DNA of 64,000 nt from Gammaproteobacteria bacterium (GCA_015709615.1 CP054179.1:1860001-1924000); one strand, 5' to 3'; positions 33,566 to 43,410 are shown, numbered from the stretch's first letter. Numbers and translations are program-made. Notes: generated by a model from the letters alone, not told the origin.

Positions 33566-33600
33566 TAAAAAAAGCACACCAGATTTCTGATGTGCTTTTT
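33566..33600 (-). terminator. Intrinsic terminator after hppA
   Basis: AAAAAGCACACCAG and CTGATGTGCTTTTT pair (one mismatch) around ATTT, with runs of A and T on both sides. It lies about 27 bp beyond the hppA stop and could work in both directions. Confidence 0.85.
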
Positions 33601-33626
33601 CACAAGTCACTCCCTGATTACAGCTA

Positions 33627-35684
33627 TTACAGCAATGGGATAATCAACAAGGCTACAATGTTGATGATCTTAATCAATGGGTTAATCGCTGGACCTGCGG
33701 TGTCTTTGTACGGATCACCAACAGTATCGCCAGTTACAGAAGCTTTATGAGCCTCACTGCCTTTGCCGCCGAAGTGTCCGTCTTCGATATATTTCTTGGC
33801 ATTATCCCAAGCACCGCCACCTGTGGTCATGGAGATCGCAACAAACAAACCGGTTACGATAGAACCCATCAATACACCACCCAATGCTTGCGGCCCCAGA
33901 ATCACACCCACCAGCAGCGGAATCAGCACCGGCAATAACGAAGGAACCATCATTTCCTTGATCGCGGCTTTCGTCAGCATATCAACCGCACGGGAATAAT
34001 CGGGCTTACTTGTACCTTCCATAATACCGGGAATTTCTTTGAACTGACGGCGCACTTCGATAACCACTGATCCAGCTGCACGTCCGACTGCTTCCATCGA
34101 CATGGCACCGAATAAATAAGGAATCATGCCGCCGATGAAGAGACCGATAATGACCATGTGGTTGGACAAATCAAAAGTCAATTCATGTCCGGCGTGCTCC
34201 AATGCATGGGTATAGTCAGCAAACAATACCAGCGCAGCCAAACCGGCGGATCCGATCGCATAACCTTTGGTCACTGCTTTGGTAGTGTTACCGACAGCAT
34301 CCAGCGGATCGGTAATTGCGCGCACCGAATCAGGCATTTCCGACATTTCGGCAATACCGCCTGCGTTATCCGTAATCGGACCGTACGCATCCAGTGCAAC
34401 GATAATACCTGTCATCGACAACATCGACGTTGCTGCAATGGCAATTCCATACAAACCGGCTAACGCATAGGCCAAAATGATACTGATACAAACAGCCAGT
34501 ACAGGCGCTGCGGTTGCACGCATAGAAACACCCAGACCAGCAATGATGTTGGTTGCATGTCCGGTCGTAGAAGCTTCAGCGATGTGCTGGACAGGTTGAT
34601 AATCGGTTGAAGTGTAGTATTCGGTAATGACCACCATCAATCCCGTCAACACCAGACCGATCGTTGCTGCCAGGAAAATACGCATGACCAGCATACCGCC
34701 CGCAACTTCAGTACCGTCAATCACCAGCGACATGTCACCCATAAACCATACGGTAACCGGTAAGTACGCTACCAACGCAATACCGCCTGCTACCATCAAA
34801 CCGCGATAGAGCGCACTCATGATAGTGCCGCCGTCACGCATCTTGACATAGTAGCAACCCACGATAGAGGCAATAATAGAAACGGCACCGAGCATTAACG
34901 GATAAACGACAGCGCTGCCTGCATTGGCAGTGAACAATAATGCACCTAATAACATGGTCGCGATAATCGTAACCGCGTAGGTTTCAAACAAATCGGCCGC
35001 CATCCCTGCGCAGTCACCGACGTTATCGCCCACGTTGTCCGCAATAACCGCCGGGTTGCGTGGATCATCTTCCGGAATACCGGCTTCCACTTTGCCCACC
35101 AAATCCGCACCGACGTCCGCGCCTTTGGTGAAAATGCCGCCACCCAAACGCGCAAAAATCGAAATCAGCGATCCGCCGAATGCAAAACCAATCAGCGGTT
35201 TGATGACATCGCTGACCGCCTGATCGGGATTGGCGCCGTCGAACAACATGGCGCAGTAGCCAGCAACACCCAGCAAACCTAAAGCCACCACCAGCATTCC
35301 GGTAACGGCGCCGCCTCTGAAAGCAATCGCCAGGGCTTCATTCAATCCGATACTCGCAGCTTGCGCGGTACGTACATTGGATTGAACCGATACGGTCATT
35401 CCCAGGAACCCCGCAGCACCGGAAAGTACAGCGCCTAAAGCAAAACCAATCGCCGTATCCCAGCCAAGCGCCACCCACAGTGCAAGAAATAAAACCGCGC
35501 CCACCATGCCGATGGTCATGTACTGACGTTTCAGATAAGCAGAAGCGCCTTCCTGAATCGCTTTAGCAATATCCTGCATACGTTGGTTGCCCGTTGATTG
35601 AGCAAAAATCCCCTTAATCCATATCCCACTGAATATCAGGGCTACAATCGCACTACCAATTGCGATAACTAAACCACTAGACAT
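33627..35684 (-). CDS. hppA: K+-independent H+-translocating pyrophosphatase
   Basis: The protein is 685 residues from the ATG at 35684, which has TTGGAG upstream; a GTG ten codons earlier has no ribosome site. This inner-membrane enzyme has about 16 helices and couples PPi hydrolysis to proton pumping. The PPi-binding motifs are visible (GGGIFTKGADVGADLVGKVE, IPEDDPRNPAVIADNVGDNV, and GDTVGDPYKDTAGPAIN). The stretch DAVGNTTKAVTKGYAIG has Lys where K+-dependent enzymes have Ala, which marks the K+-independent class. It stands downstream of the PPi-dependent phosphofructokinase gene, so both PPi enzymes sit together. A strong terminator follows. Confidence 0.95.
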   Translation of the reverse strand: MSSGLVIAIGSAIVALIFSGIWIKGIFAQSTGNQRMQDIAKAIQEGASAYLKRQYMTIGMVGAVLFLALWVALGWDTAIGFALGAVLSGAAGFLGMTVSVQSNVRTAQAASIGLNEALAIAFRGGAVTGMLVVALGLLGVAGYCAMLFDGANPDQAVSDVIKPLIGFAFGGSLISIFARLGGGIFTKGADVGADLVGKVEAGIPEDDPRNPAVIADNVGDNVGDCAGMAADLFETYAVTIIATMLLGALLFTANAGSAVVYPLMLGAVSIIASIVGCYYVKMRDGGTIMSALYRGLMVAGGIALVAYLPVTVWFMGDMSLVIDGTEVAGGMLVMRIFLAATIGLVLTGLMVVITEYYTSTDYQPVQHIAEASTTGHATNIIAGLGVSMRATAAPVLAVCISIILAYALAGLYGIAIAATSMLSMTGIIVALDAYGPITDNAGGIAEMSEMPDSVRAITDPLDAVGNTTKAVTKGYAIGSAGLAALVLFADYTHALEHAGHELTFDLSNHMVIIGLFIGGMIPYLFGAMSMEAVGRAAGSVVIEVRRQFKEIPGIMEGTSKPDYSRAVDMLTKAAIKEMMVPSLLPVLIPLLVGVILGPQALGGVLMGSIVTGLFVAISMTTGGGAWDNAKKYIEDGHFGGKGSEAHKASVTGDTVGDPYKDTAGPAINPLIKIINIVALLIIPLL

Positions 35685-35912
35685 AAACAAACTCCAATTA
35701 AAGTCAGACCACACAAAAAATCACATGCAGAATCCCGGCCTAATTAATTCCACATTATTAAACACTTGTCCCAAAATAAAATCCGGATGTATTTTATCCG
35801 TTCTTGCTCCTTGCGTGCAGCAAATATTTATGAAATTTAGATTGTTAGATGATTGAATTCAAATTGTTTGACTTCCGTACAACACCAAACACAATCGCAA
35901 TCTTAATTATCA

Positions 35913-37172
35913 TCAAATTTTGAATTCACTCAATTTTTTTGCAACCGCAACATTTTTGAGCCGCACATAATCCGGCAGGCCATCCTTATACGGCGGATAA
36001 TCTTCGCCTTCGATCAACGGCGCCAGGTATTCGCGGCATGCTTGGCTGATGCCAAATCCATCTTCGCTGATGAAATCAGCCGGCATCATCTTTTCAACAT
36101 TCGCCACGCTGGACAGCTGCGCCATTCCCACCGACCATTTGTAAGGTGAGCTTGATTCACGCACGATAGTAGGCATTACTGAGTTGTGTCCCGCCAAGGC
36201 GTATTCCACGGCTGCTTTACCCATCGCATAGGCTTGTTCGACGTCGGTTTTGGAAGCCACATGGCGCGCTGCGCGCTGTAGATAATCCGCAACACCCCAG
36301 TGATACTTCAAACCCAAACCGTCTTTAATGATATTTGCCACCACCGGAGCCACGCCGCCTAACTGCGCATGACCGAAGGCATCGCGCAATCCTTGATCGG
36401 ACAGGAAATTACCATCGGCGCCTTTAACACCTTCCGATACTACGACTGAGCAGTAACCGTAGTCTTTGACATAACGGTCTACTTTGGCAAGAAACTTCTC
36501 TTTGTTAAAGGTAACTTCGGGGAATAAAATCACAATCGGAATCTCGCAATCCGGGCTGGAAGCCAAACCGCCAGCAGCTGCAATCCAGCCCGCGTGACGC
36601 CCCATCACTTCGAGTACAAAAACCTTGGTGGAAGTTTTGGCCATGCTCGCCACGTCAAAGCTGGCTTCACGCGTGGAAACCGCAATGTATTTGGCTACCG
36701 AACCAAAGCCTGGGCAGCAATCGGTGATCGGCAAATCGTTATCGACGGTTTTGGGAACATGGATTGCTTGAATTGGATAATCAAGCGTGCCCGACAATTG
36801 CGAAACCTTCAAGCAGGTATCAGCCGAATCGCCGCCACCGTTATAAAAAAAGTAACCGATGTTGTGTGCCTTGAATACTTCGATCAGGCGTTCGTATTCC
36901 CGGCGATTCTGTTCCAGGCTTTTTAATTTGTAGCGGCAGGAACCGAATGCACCGGACGGGGTGTAACGCAGCGCAGCAATCGCGGCCGCCGAATCTGCGT
37001 TGGTATCGATCAGATCCTCGGTCAACGCACCAATAATCCCATTGCGTCCCGCATACACAGTACCGATTTTGTCGGTATGCTGCCGCGCCGTTTCCAGAAC
37101 GCCCGCAGCAGAGGCGTTAATCACAGCCGTAACGCCGCCAGATTGGGCATAAAATGCATTTTTTATTGCCAT
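35913..37172 (-). CDS. pfp: Pyrophosphate--fructose 6-phosphate 1-phosphotransferase
   Basis: The 419-residue protein interconverts fructose 6-phosphate and fructose 1,6-bisphosphate using PPi. Motifs include YAGRNGIIGAL, FFYNGGGDSADTC with the Asp that selects PPi over ATP, HVPKTVDNDLPITDCCPGF with the catalytic TVDND, and VLEVMGRHAGWIAAAGGL. AGGAGAAAAAT precedes the ATG. The reaction is reversible and saves ATP, which suits an organism with a PPi-driven proton pump next door. The 228-bp gap to hppA has no terminator that I see, but its AT-rich sequence may hold a promoter. Confidence 0.93.
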   Translation of the reverse strand: MAIKNAFYAQSGGVTAVINASAAGVLETARQHTDKIGTVYAGRNGIIGALTEDLIDTNADSAAAIAALRYTPSGAFGSCRYKLKSLEQNRREYERLIEVFKAHNIGYFFYNGGGDSADTCLKVSQLSGTLDYPIQAIHVPKTVDNDLPITDCCPGFGSVAKYIAVSTREASFDVASMAKTSTKVFVLEVMGRHAGWIAAAGGLASSPDCEIPIVILFPEVTFNKEKFLAKVDRYVKDYGYCSVVVSEGVKGADGNFLSDQGLRDAFGHAQLGGVAPVVANIIKDGLGLKYHWGVADYLQRAARHVASKTDVEQAYAMGKAAVEYALAGHNSVMPTIVRESSSPYKWSVGMAQLSSVANVEKMMPADFISEDGFGISQACREYLAPLIEGEDYPPYKDGLPDYVRLKNVAVAKKLSEFKI

Positions 37173-37235
37173 ATTTTTCTCCTGATTAATAAATCGTAAG
37201 TAAGCTATTGTTATTCCATTCAGTCTGCACGCGCA

Positions 37236-37270
37236 AAAACTCAGGTGCGACTCGTCGCATCCTGAGTTTT
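37236..37270 (-). terminator. Intrinsic terminator between adk and pfp
   Basis: A perfect 10-bp outer stem AAAACTCAGG / CCTGAGTTTT holds an inner TGCGA / TCGCA stem with a CTCG loop. It lies 38 bp beyond the adk stop. Confidence 0.88.
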
Positions 37271-37307
37271 AACCTGCTTTATGAATCAAAAAAGAAGCTG
37301 CTAGAAC

Positions 37308-37961
37308 TTATTTTAATGCTGCCAAAATCAGATCGCGTATTTCTTCAACTGTGCCGATGCCGGCTATTTTGATATAACGAGGTGCGCCCTTTCCGCCATT
37401 CGCCGACCATTTTGAATAATACTCAACCAATGGCTCAGTTTGCTCATGGTAGACCTGCAAACGTTTCCGGACAGTTTCTTCCTTATCGTCATCGCGTTGT
37501 ATCAGCGGCTCCCCGGTGACATCATCCTGCCCATGCGTTTTGGGTGGATTAAAATCCACATGATAGGTACGGCCTGATGCGGGATGTACTCTACGGCCCG
37601 ACATACGCTTCACAATTTCAGCGTCCGCAACATCGATCTCGACCACGAAATCAATCGGCACACCGGCTGCTTTCATTGCATCGGCTTGTGGAATCGTGCG
37701 CGGAAAACCGTCAAACAGAAAACCCTTGGCACAATCAGGTTCAGTAATACGTTCCTTGACTAAATTGATAATAATATCGTCGGAAACCAATCCGCCTGTA
37801 TCCATTATCTTCTTGGCCATAATGCCCAGTTCAGTCCCCGCTTTTACAGCGCTGCGCAGCATATCTCCCGTTGAAATTTGCGGAACACCGAAATGTTCCT
37901 TAATATAATTGGCCTGCGTGCCTTTTCCGGCGCCAGGACCGCCTAATAAAATGACTCGGAT
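37308..37961 (-). CDS. adk: Adenylate kinase, with a non-AUG start codon
   Basis: The 217-codon frame matches Adk at full length only if translation begins at a non-standard codon. The N terminus reads RVILLGGPGAGKGTQANYI (P-loop), and directly before it come ATC (37965-37967), ATT (37962-37964) and ATC (37959-37961), with GGGAG just upstream. The first ATG in frame is at 37862, inside STGDMLRS, and would delete the P-loop. Other motifs are LFDGFPRTIPQADAM, the LID region GRRVHPASGRTYHV with VDFNPPK, and DDKEETVRKRL. The enzyme balances ATP, ADP and AMP and is essential. I set the start at 37961, the codon that aligns with the usual Met; ATT at 37964 is as likely. Confidence 0.88.
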   Translation of the reverse strand: MRVILLGGPGAGKGTQANYIKEHFGVPQISTGDMLRSAVKAGTELGIMAKKIMDTGGLVSDDIIINLVKERITEPDCAKGFLFDGFPRTIPQADAMKAAGVPIDFVVEIDVADAEIVKRMSGRRVHPASGRTYHVDFNPPKTHGQDDVTGEPLIQRDDDKEETVRKRLQVYHEQTEPLVEYYSKWSANGGKGAPRYIKIAGIGTVEEIRDLILAALK

Positions 37962-38182
37962 AATGATTCTCCCTTTATTACCAATTTACTGAAAGCAGTG
38001 ACGTAATTATTATTTATGTGCGCCACTTCAACGACATCATGCGATTATATCGCAGGCAAGCCGGATACTCGAGTTTTTTACTATGCTAATTTTTGTAAAA
38101 CCAAATAATTTCATAATAACCAGTTACGTTAATACAATATAGGTTATGCGATAATCTGCACCGACTCTTAACAGGAAAAATT

Positions 38183-39232
38183 ATGGATGAAAACAGAAGT
38201 AAAGCGCTTGATGCCGCATTAGCCCAAATCGAAAAACAATTCGGTAAAGGCTCCATCATGCGACTCGGGGCTAACGATGTCGCTTATGACATACAAGTCG
38301 TCTCTACCGGCTCGTTGGGACTCGATATCGCCTTGGGTGTCGGCGGATTGCCGCGCGGGCGGATCATCGAAATTTACGGGCCTGAATCATCCGGTAAAAC
38401 GACGCTGACGCTGCAAGTCATCGCCGAAATGCAAAAATTAGGCGGAACCGCAGCTTTTATCGACGCAGAGCACGCGCTCGATCCGCAATACGCGCAAAAA
38501 ATCGGCGTCAATGTCAAAGAACTGTTGATTTCACAGCCCGATAACGGCGAACAAGCGCTGGAAATCGCCGACATGCTGGTACGTTCCGGCTCGGTCGACA
38601 TCATCGTGGTGGATTCCGTCGCCGCGCTCACACCGCGCGCGGAAATCGAAGGCGATATGGGCGATCCGCAAATGGGATTGCAAGCCCGGCTGATGTCGCA
38701 AGCATTACGCAAACTGACCGCCAACATCAAACGCAGCAACACCATGGTCATCTTCATTAACCAGATCCGCATGAAAATCGGCGTCATGTTCGGCAACCCG
38801 GAAACGACAACCGGCGGTAATGCGCTGAAATTTTACGCCTCCGTGCGTCTGGACATCCGCCGCACCGGATCAATCAAAAAAGGCGAAGAAACTATCGGTA
38901 ACGAAACGCGTGTGAAAGTCGTGAAAAATAAAGTCGCACCGCCGTTCAAACAAGCGGATTTCGATATCCTCTACGGTGAAGGCATTTCGCGCGAAAGCGA
39001 AATCATCGAACTGGGCGTATTACACAAACTGATCGACAAATCCGGCGCCTGGTATGCGTATCAAGGCGAAAAAATCGGTCAGGGCAAAGACAATGTGCGC
39101 GATTATCTGAAAGAACACAAAGAAATGGCGCAGGAAATCGAGCAGAAAATCAGAGCCATCGTCGGTATTGCCGATTATGCCAAACCGGTTAAAGAAAAAG
39201 CCGAGAAAGAACGAATCGATAAAGAGCCATAA
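38183..39232 (+). CDS. recA: Recombinase RecA
   Basis: This 349-residue protein is the strand-exchange and SOS co-protease ATPase. Walker A is GPESSGKTT (66-74), and other signatures are FIDAEHALDPQYAQK, VVDSVAALTPRAEIEGDMGD (Walker B), QALRKLTANIKRSN and IFINQIRMKIGVMFGNPETT. The charged C-terminal tail is KEKAEKERIDKEP. AACAGGAAAAAT precedes the ATG. I found no CTGT-N8-ACAG type LexA box within the 200 bp upstream. recX follows 5 bp downstream. Confidence 0.97.
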   Translation: MDENRSKALDAALAQIEKQFGKGSIMRLGANDVAYDIQVVSTGSLGLDIALGVGGLPRGRIIEIYGPESSGKTTLTLQVIAEMQKLGGTAAFIDAEHALDPQYAQKIGVNVKELLISQPDNGEQALEIADMLVRSGSVDIIVVDSVAALTPRAEIEGDMGDPQMGLQARLMSQALRKLTANIKRSNTMVIFINQIRMKIGVMFGNPETTTGGNALKFYASVRLDIRRTGSIKKGEETIGNETRVKVVKNKVAPPFKQADFDILYGEGISRESEIIELGVLHKLIDKSGAWYAYQGEKIGQGKDNVRDYLKEHKEMAQEIEQKIRAIVGIADYAKPVKEKAEKERIDKEP

Positions 39233-39237
39233 CCTGC

Positions 39238-39705
39238 ATGGACACACGCTCCCCCTTGGAAATTCGCGCACTGCGCTACCTGGCGCAGCGTGAGTACTCA
39301 CGCCGGGAGCTGGAGCAAAAACTTTCCGCCCGCAAAGATTCTGGTGTAACGGCAGAGCTGGCAGAGTTGACCGAGGTACTGGATAGACTGGAGCAGCAGG
39401 GTTTTCTTTCCGAACAGCGCATGGTCGAGCAAGTCGCCCGGACGCGCCGCTCCCGTTTCGGCAGTCAGCGCATCATTCATGAATTAAAAGCCAAGGGAAT
39501 CGACGATCATTTGATCGACGGTATCCGCCCGGCACTCAAAGAAAACGAATTGGAAGCCGCGCTCAACATCTGGCGCAAGAAATTCGATCATCCGCCCGCC
39601 ACACGGGAAGAACGCGCCAAACAAATACGATTCATGATGAACAGGGGTTTTTCCATGGAAACGATACAACGGGTTTTATCACAAGCTAACGAGGAAAACG
39701 CATGA
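39238..39705 (+). CDS. recX: Regulatory protein RecX
   Basis: This 155-residue helical protein is the RecA modulator that limits filament growth. LEIRALRYLAQREYSRRELE at the front, RLEQQGFLSEQRMVEQVART, and FMMNRGFSMETIQRVL at the end are the three-helix repeats of the family. It begins 5 bp after the recA stop and overlaps the next gene by 4 bp, so it is expressed with recA. Confidence 0.93.
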   Translation: MDTRSPLEIRALRYLAQREYSRRELEQKLSARKDSGVTAELAELTEVLDRLEQQGFLSEQRMVEQVARTRRSRFGSQRIIHELKAKGIDDHLIDGIRPALKENELEAALNIWRKKFDHPPATREERAKQIRFMMNRGFSMETIQRVLSQANEENA

Positions 39706-40067
39706 GCAAACAGCTTGCGCACATACTGCTGATGCTGGCAATTCTGGCTTTCAGTCATCCGGTTCTCGCCGGTGGAATCACGCCGATCCAGGAAATCAAT
39801 GAAGCTCCGGCCAATTTTGACGGCCGGGAAGTCAAACTGAAAGGCATCCCGAAAAATCCTACGCGCTTACCGCTGGTCAATCTGAAATCTTATGTGCTGG
39901 AAGACAGCAGCGGCGAAATTACCGTTCTCACCGAACTCGATCTTCCCAAAATGAATGAAGAAATCACCATCCGGGCCAAAGTAAGAAGCCTGGCGATTGT
40001 CAAAGGCGAAGCGGTTGGCTTGACTGTGACCGAACTCGAACGATACGAATCAATACAAAAACTATGA
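39702..40067 (+). CDS. Small exported protein, OB-fold-like
   Basis: This 121-residue protein has a signal peptide (HILLMLAILAFSHPVLAGG). The mature part of about 95 residues has NFDGREVKLKGIPKNP, SYVLEDSSGEITVLTE and EITIRAKVRSLAIV, a strand pattern that suggests a bacterial OB fold. It overlaps recX at its start and alaS at its end by 4 bp each, so it is part of the recA-recX-alaS run. The function is unknown. Confidence 0.8.
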   Translation: MSKQLAHILLMLAILAFSHPVLAGGITPIQEINEAPANFDGREVKLKGIPKNPTRLPLVNLKSYVLEDSSGEITVLTELDLPKMNEEITIRAKVRSLAIVKGEAVGLTVTELERYESIQKL

Positions 40068-42661
40068 AAAGCAGCGAAATACGACAAAAATTTCTCGAAT
40101 TCTTTGCATCACACGGCCATGCCGTCGTCGCATCCAGCCCGCTCGTACCGGGCAACGATCCCACTTTATTGTTCACCAATGCCGGCATGGTGCAATTCAA
40201 AGACGTGTTCCTCGGTCAGGACAAACGCCCTTACGTGCGCGCCGCCAGTTCGCAGCGCTGCGTGCGCGCAGGCGGCAAGCACAACGATTTGGAAAATGTC
40301 GGCTACACTGCGCGGCATCACACCTTCTTCGAGATGCTTGGCAACTTCAGTTTCGGCGATTACTTCAAACGCAACGCCATTTTGTTTGCCTGGGATTTCC
40401 TCACCAACACGCTCGAAATCCCGCGCGAAAAATTGTGGGTTACGGTGTATGCCGAAGACGACGAAGCCGCCGACATCTGGTTGAACGAAGTCGGCGTCGA
40501 ACCGGCGCGCGTGGTGCGCATCGCTACCATGGACAACTTCTGGCAAATGGGCGATACCGGACCTTGCGGCCCCTGTTCGGAAATATTTTACGACCACGGC
40601 CCGGACGTGGCTGGCGGCCCGCCTGGCTCTCCTGATGCCGATGGCGACCGCTACATCGAGATCTGGAATCTGGTGTTCATGCAGTACAACCGCGACAGCG
40701 CCGGCGTGCTGCACCCGTTGCCAAAACCGTCAGTCGATACCGGCATGGGACTGGAGCGCATTTCCGCCGTGATGCAGCACGTGCACAGCAATTACGACAT
40801 CGATTTGTTTCAAAGTCTGATCAAAGCCGCTGCACGGGCAACCGGCACCAGCAATCTCACCGATAACTCGCTCAAAGTCATCGCCGATCATATCCGTGCG
40901 TGCTCGTTTTTGATTACCGACGGCGTCATCCCCGGCAGCGAAGGCCGCGGCTACGTGCTGCGCCGCATCATCCGCCGCGCCATCCGTCATGGTTACAAAT
41001 TGGGACAAAAACAACCCTTCTTTCATCAACTCGTGGAAGATTTGAGTCAAGTGATGGGACAAGCATATCCGGAACTGACCGCCGCCAAAGCGCGCGTTGC
41101 AGCGGTGCTGCTGCAAGAAGAAGAGCGCTTCGCCGAAACGCTGGAAAACGGCATGCAAATTCTGGAAACCGCGCTGAGCCAGAAAATCAAAGTGCTCGAC
41201 GGTGAAACCGCGTTTCGCCTCTATGACACGTTCGGTTTCCCGATCGATCTGACCGCCGACATCGCCCGTGAGCGCGGCATCACCGTCGATCAAGCCGGTT
41301 TCGAACAAGCCATGGCGCGTCAGCGCGAACAAGCACGCGCCGCGAACAAATTCGCGATGCAGGAAGGGCTCGACTATAAAGGCGGTCAAACCACGTTCTA
41401 CGGTTACGATACGTTGCAGCACGAAGGGCAGGTATTGGCGATTTACAAACAAGGCAGCGCGGTCGATTTCGTCGAAGCCGGTGACGAAGCCGTGGTGGTG
41501 CTCGACAAAACACCTTTCTACGCCGAATCCGGCGGGCAGGTCGGCGATTGCGGCGAATTGCTCGCCGCCAACGGCACTTTCGAAGTCACCGATACGCAGA
41601 AAATCCAGGCCGGTGTGTTCGGTCACAAAGGCTTGCTGCGTAGCGGCCGGTTGGTGGTTCGCGATAGCGTGCAAGCCCGAGTCAACCCGCAAACCCGTGT
41701 CAGCACCGCCAACAACCACTCCGCCACGCATTTGCTGCACGCTGCGCTACGTAAAGTGCTCGGCACCCATGTCACGCAAAAAGGCTCGCTGGTCGATCCC
41801 AACCGGTTGCGCTTCGATTTTTCGCACAATGCACCGATGAGCGCCGACGAAATCCGCGAAACCGAGCGCCTGGTCAACGAGCAAATCCGTAACAACTGCG
41901 TGGTCGAAGCCGCGTCAATGAAATACGACGACGCGATCAAACGCGGCGCGATGGCGCTGTTCGGCGAGAAATACACGGATGTAGTACGCGTCATCGGCAT
42001 GGGCGAGTTCTCCACCGAACTCTGCGGCGGCACGCATGTGCCGCAAGTCGGCCAAATCGGCCTGTTCAAAATCGTCGCCGAATCCGGCGTCGCCGCCGGT
42101 ATCCGTCGCGTTGAAGCGGTGACCGGAAAAGGCGCCATCGATTACATGCAGCAACGCGAAGCGCAACTGCTCGAAATCGCGCACGCGTTAAAAGCCAACC
42201 CACAGGAAGTCACGCAAAAAATCGCGCAAATCATCGACAACGTGCGGCAAACCGAAAAAGAACTGGCGCGCCTGAAAACCAAACTCGCCAACTCGCAAGG
42301 CGCCGACCTGGCATCGCAAGCGCAAGACGTCAACGGCGTCAAAGTGCTTGCCGCCAACCTGGAAAACGCCGACGCCAAAACCCTGCGCGAAACGCTCGAT
42401 CAACTCAAAGATACACTCAAATCCTGCGCGATTGTGCTCAGCACCATCAGTGACGGCAAAGTGACGCTGATCGCCGGTGTTAGCGCCGACCTCACCAGCA
42501 AAGTCAAAGCCGGAGAACTGGTCAACTTCGTCGCGCAACAAGTCGGCGGCAAAGGCGGGGGGCGGCCGGACATGGCGCAAGCGGGGGGAACGCAACCGGA
42601 ACGGTTGCCGGAGGCACTTGGAGGGGTGAAGGATTGGGTTGAGAGAAAATTCACGGCGTGA
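40064..42661 (+). CDS. alaS: Alanine--tRNA ligase
   Basis: This 865-residue class II synthetase covers all domains. The catalytic core starts with RQKFLEFFASHGH and has RCVRAGGKHNDLENVG and MDNFWQMGDTGPCGPCSEI. The tRNA-binding middle follows. The editing domain has NNHSATHLLHAALRKVL and the ELCGGTHVPQVG zinc ligands. The C-Ala domain ends with GGKGGGRPDMAQAGG. The length fits the family. Its ATG overlaps the stop of the small exported protein. Confidence 0.97.
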   Translation: MKSSEIRQKFLEFFASHGHAVVASSPLVPGNDPTLLFTNAGMVQFKDVFLGQDKRPYVRAASSQRCVRAGGKHNDLENVGYTARHHTFFEMLGNFSFGDYFKRNAILFAWDFLTNTLEIPREKLWVTVYAEDDEAADIWLNEVGVEPARVVRIATMDNFWQMGDTGPCGPCSEIFYDHGPDVAGGPPGSPDADGDRYIEIWNLVFMQYNRDSAGVLHPLPKPSVDTGMGLERISAVMQHVHSNYDIDLFQSLIKAAARATGTSNLTDNSLKVIADHIRACSFLITDGVIPGSEGRGYVLRRIIRRAIRHGYKLGQKQPFFHQLVEDLSQVMGQAYPELTAAKARVAAVLLQEEERFAETLENGMQILETALSQKIKVLDGETAFRLYDTFGFPIDLTADIARERGITVDQAGFEQAMARQREQARAANKFAMQEGLDYKGGQTTFYGYDTLQHEGQVLAIYKQGSAVDFVEAGDEAVVVLDKTPFYAESGGQVGDCGELLAANGTFEVTDTQKIQAGVFGHKGLLRSGRLVVRDSVQARVNPQTRVSTANNHSATHLLHAALRKVLGTHVTQKGSLVDPNRLRFDFSHNAPMSADEIRETERLVNEQIRNNCVVEAASMKYDDAIKRGAMALFGEKYTDVVRVIGMGEFSTELCGGTHVPQVGQIGLFKIVAESGVAAGIRRVEAVTGKGAIDYMQQREAQLLEIAHALKANPQEVTQKIAQIIDNVRQTEKELARLKTKLANSQGADLASQAQDVNGVKVLAANLENADAKTLRETLDQLKDTLKSCAIVLSTISDGKVTLIAGVSADLTSKVKAGELVNFVAQQVGGKGGGRPDMAQAGGTQPERLPEALGGVKDWVERKFTA

Positions 42662-42748
42662 TGGCAATATTCGCGATTGGAGACCAGGCCCCGTGTTGCG
42701 TACAAGATTATTGGACAAAATGTCCTATATATTAAGCTAGGAATTCCG

Positions 42749-43372
42749 GTGCCGAAGCTGCCTGAACCCGAAGACCTCAAGATGTTGCGACATCGATTTT
42801 CCAGAACAATAGAGATATGGGTCGCCTACAACGCATTTCTAAATCGAGAGGTCTTTGTTGGAAGCGACAAGACATGCATCAACGACGTTGTCGTATTTCA
42901 GACAACTCATACCCTTCTTGTCGCGTACTACTCGTTTGTCTATAGCCTGTTCGACCCTAGTGCGGTCGATTTCAAAGGCATAACAGAGAAGACACTCTCC
43001 CACCTACCGCAAGATGCACGAGAGGCGCGCGACATTGTCTTGGAGCAGTGGGAGAAGATTAAAACCCCAATCTCAATAATCCGCAACAACATCGGATTCC
43101 ACCAGTCTCCCAAACAGAAGGGCGCCAGCCGTGGATATGAGAACTACGGAAACGTTCATCCCTATTCGACTGAACTAATTATGCAGGCGCTGCGAGTGTT
43201 CTTTCGGAGAGTGGATTCCGTATTTGAATCAAGCGAGCCATATGGAAACAAACCTGCCGAGATCGATACCGTTGTGCTGATGGATAGAGTCAAAAAACTG
43301 GAGCAGCACATCGCCGCTCATCCACATGAAGAAGTTTTCAAAGATCTTAATGTGCTATTCAAAGATTCCTAA
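42749..43372 (+). CDS. Hypothetical protein downstream of alaS
   Basis: This 207-residue frame starts at GTG behind CTAGGAATTCCG; the open frame extends upstream to a TTG at 42677, but that start has no ribosome site. The protein is helical and soluble, with RFSRTIEIWVAYNAFLNRE, TTHTLLVAYYSFVYSLFD, a basic RNNIGFHQSPKQKGASRG and a C-terminal MDRVKKLEQHIAAHPHEEV. The RNNxGFH pattern faintly recalls HEPN-like helical proteins, but I would not assign it. Codon use is less GC-rich than in alaS, which suggests an accessory gene. Confidence 0.6.
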   Translation: MPKLPEPEDLKMLRHRFSRTIEIWVAYNAFLNREVFVGSDKTCINDVVVFQTTHTLLVAYYSFVYSLFDPSAVDFKGITEKTLSHLPQDAREARDIVLEQWEKIKTPISIIRNNIGFHQSPKQKGASRGYENYGNVHPYSTELIMQALRVFFRRVDSVFESSEPYGNKPAEIDTVVLMDRVKKLEQHIAAHPHEEVFKDLNVLFKDS

Positions 43373-43410
43373 CTTTTCGTTCGAAAGGATACTGTAGCAC
43401 CTACGAAGGG

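Noticed and set aside
38000..38182. LexA box upstream of recA
   Set aside because: I looked for CTGT-N8-ACAG and close variants and found none; SOS control may still exist through another motif.
40730..41740. 336-codon antisense frame in alaS
   Set aside because: alaS is complete and unambiguous on the other strand.
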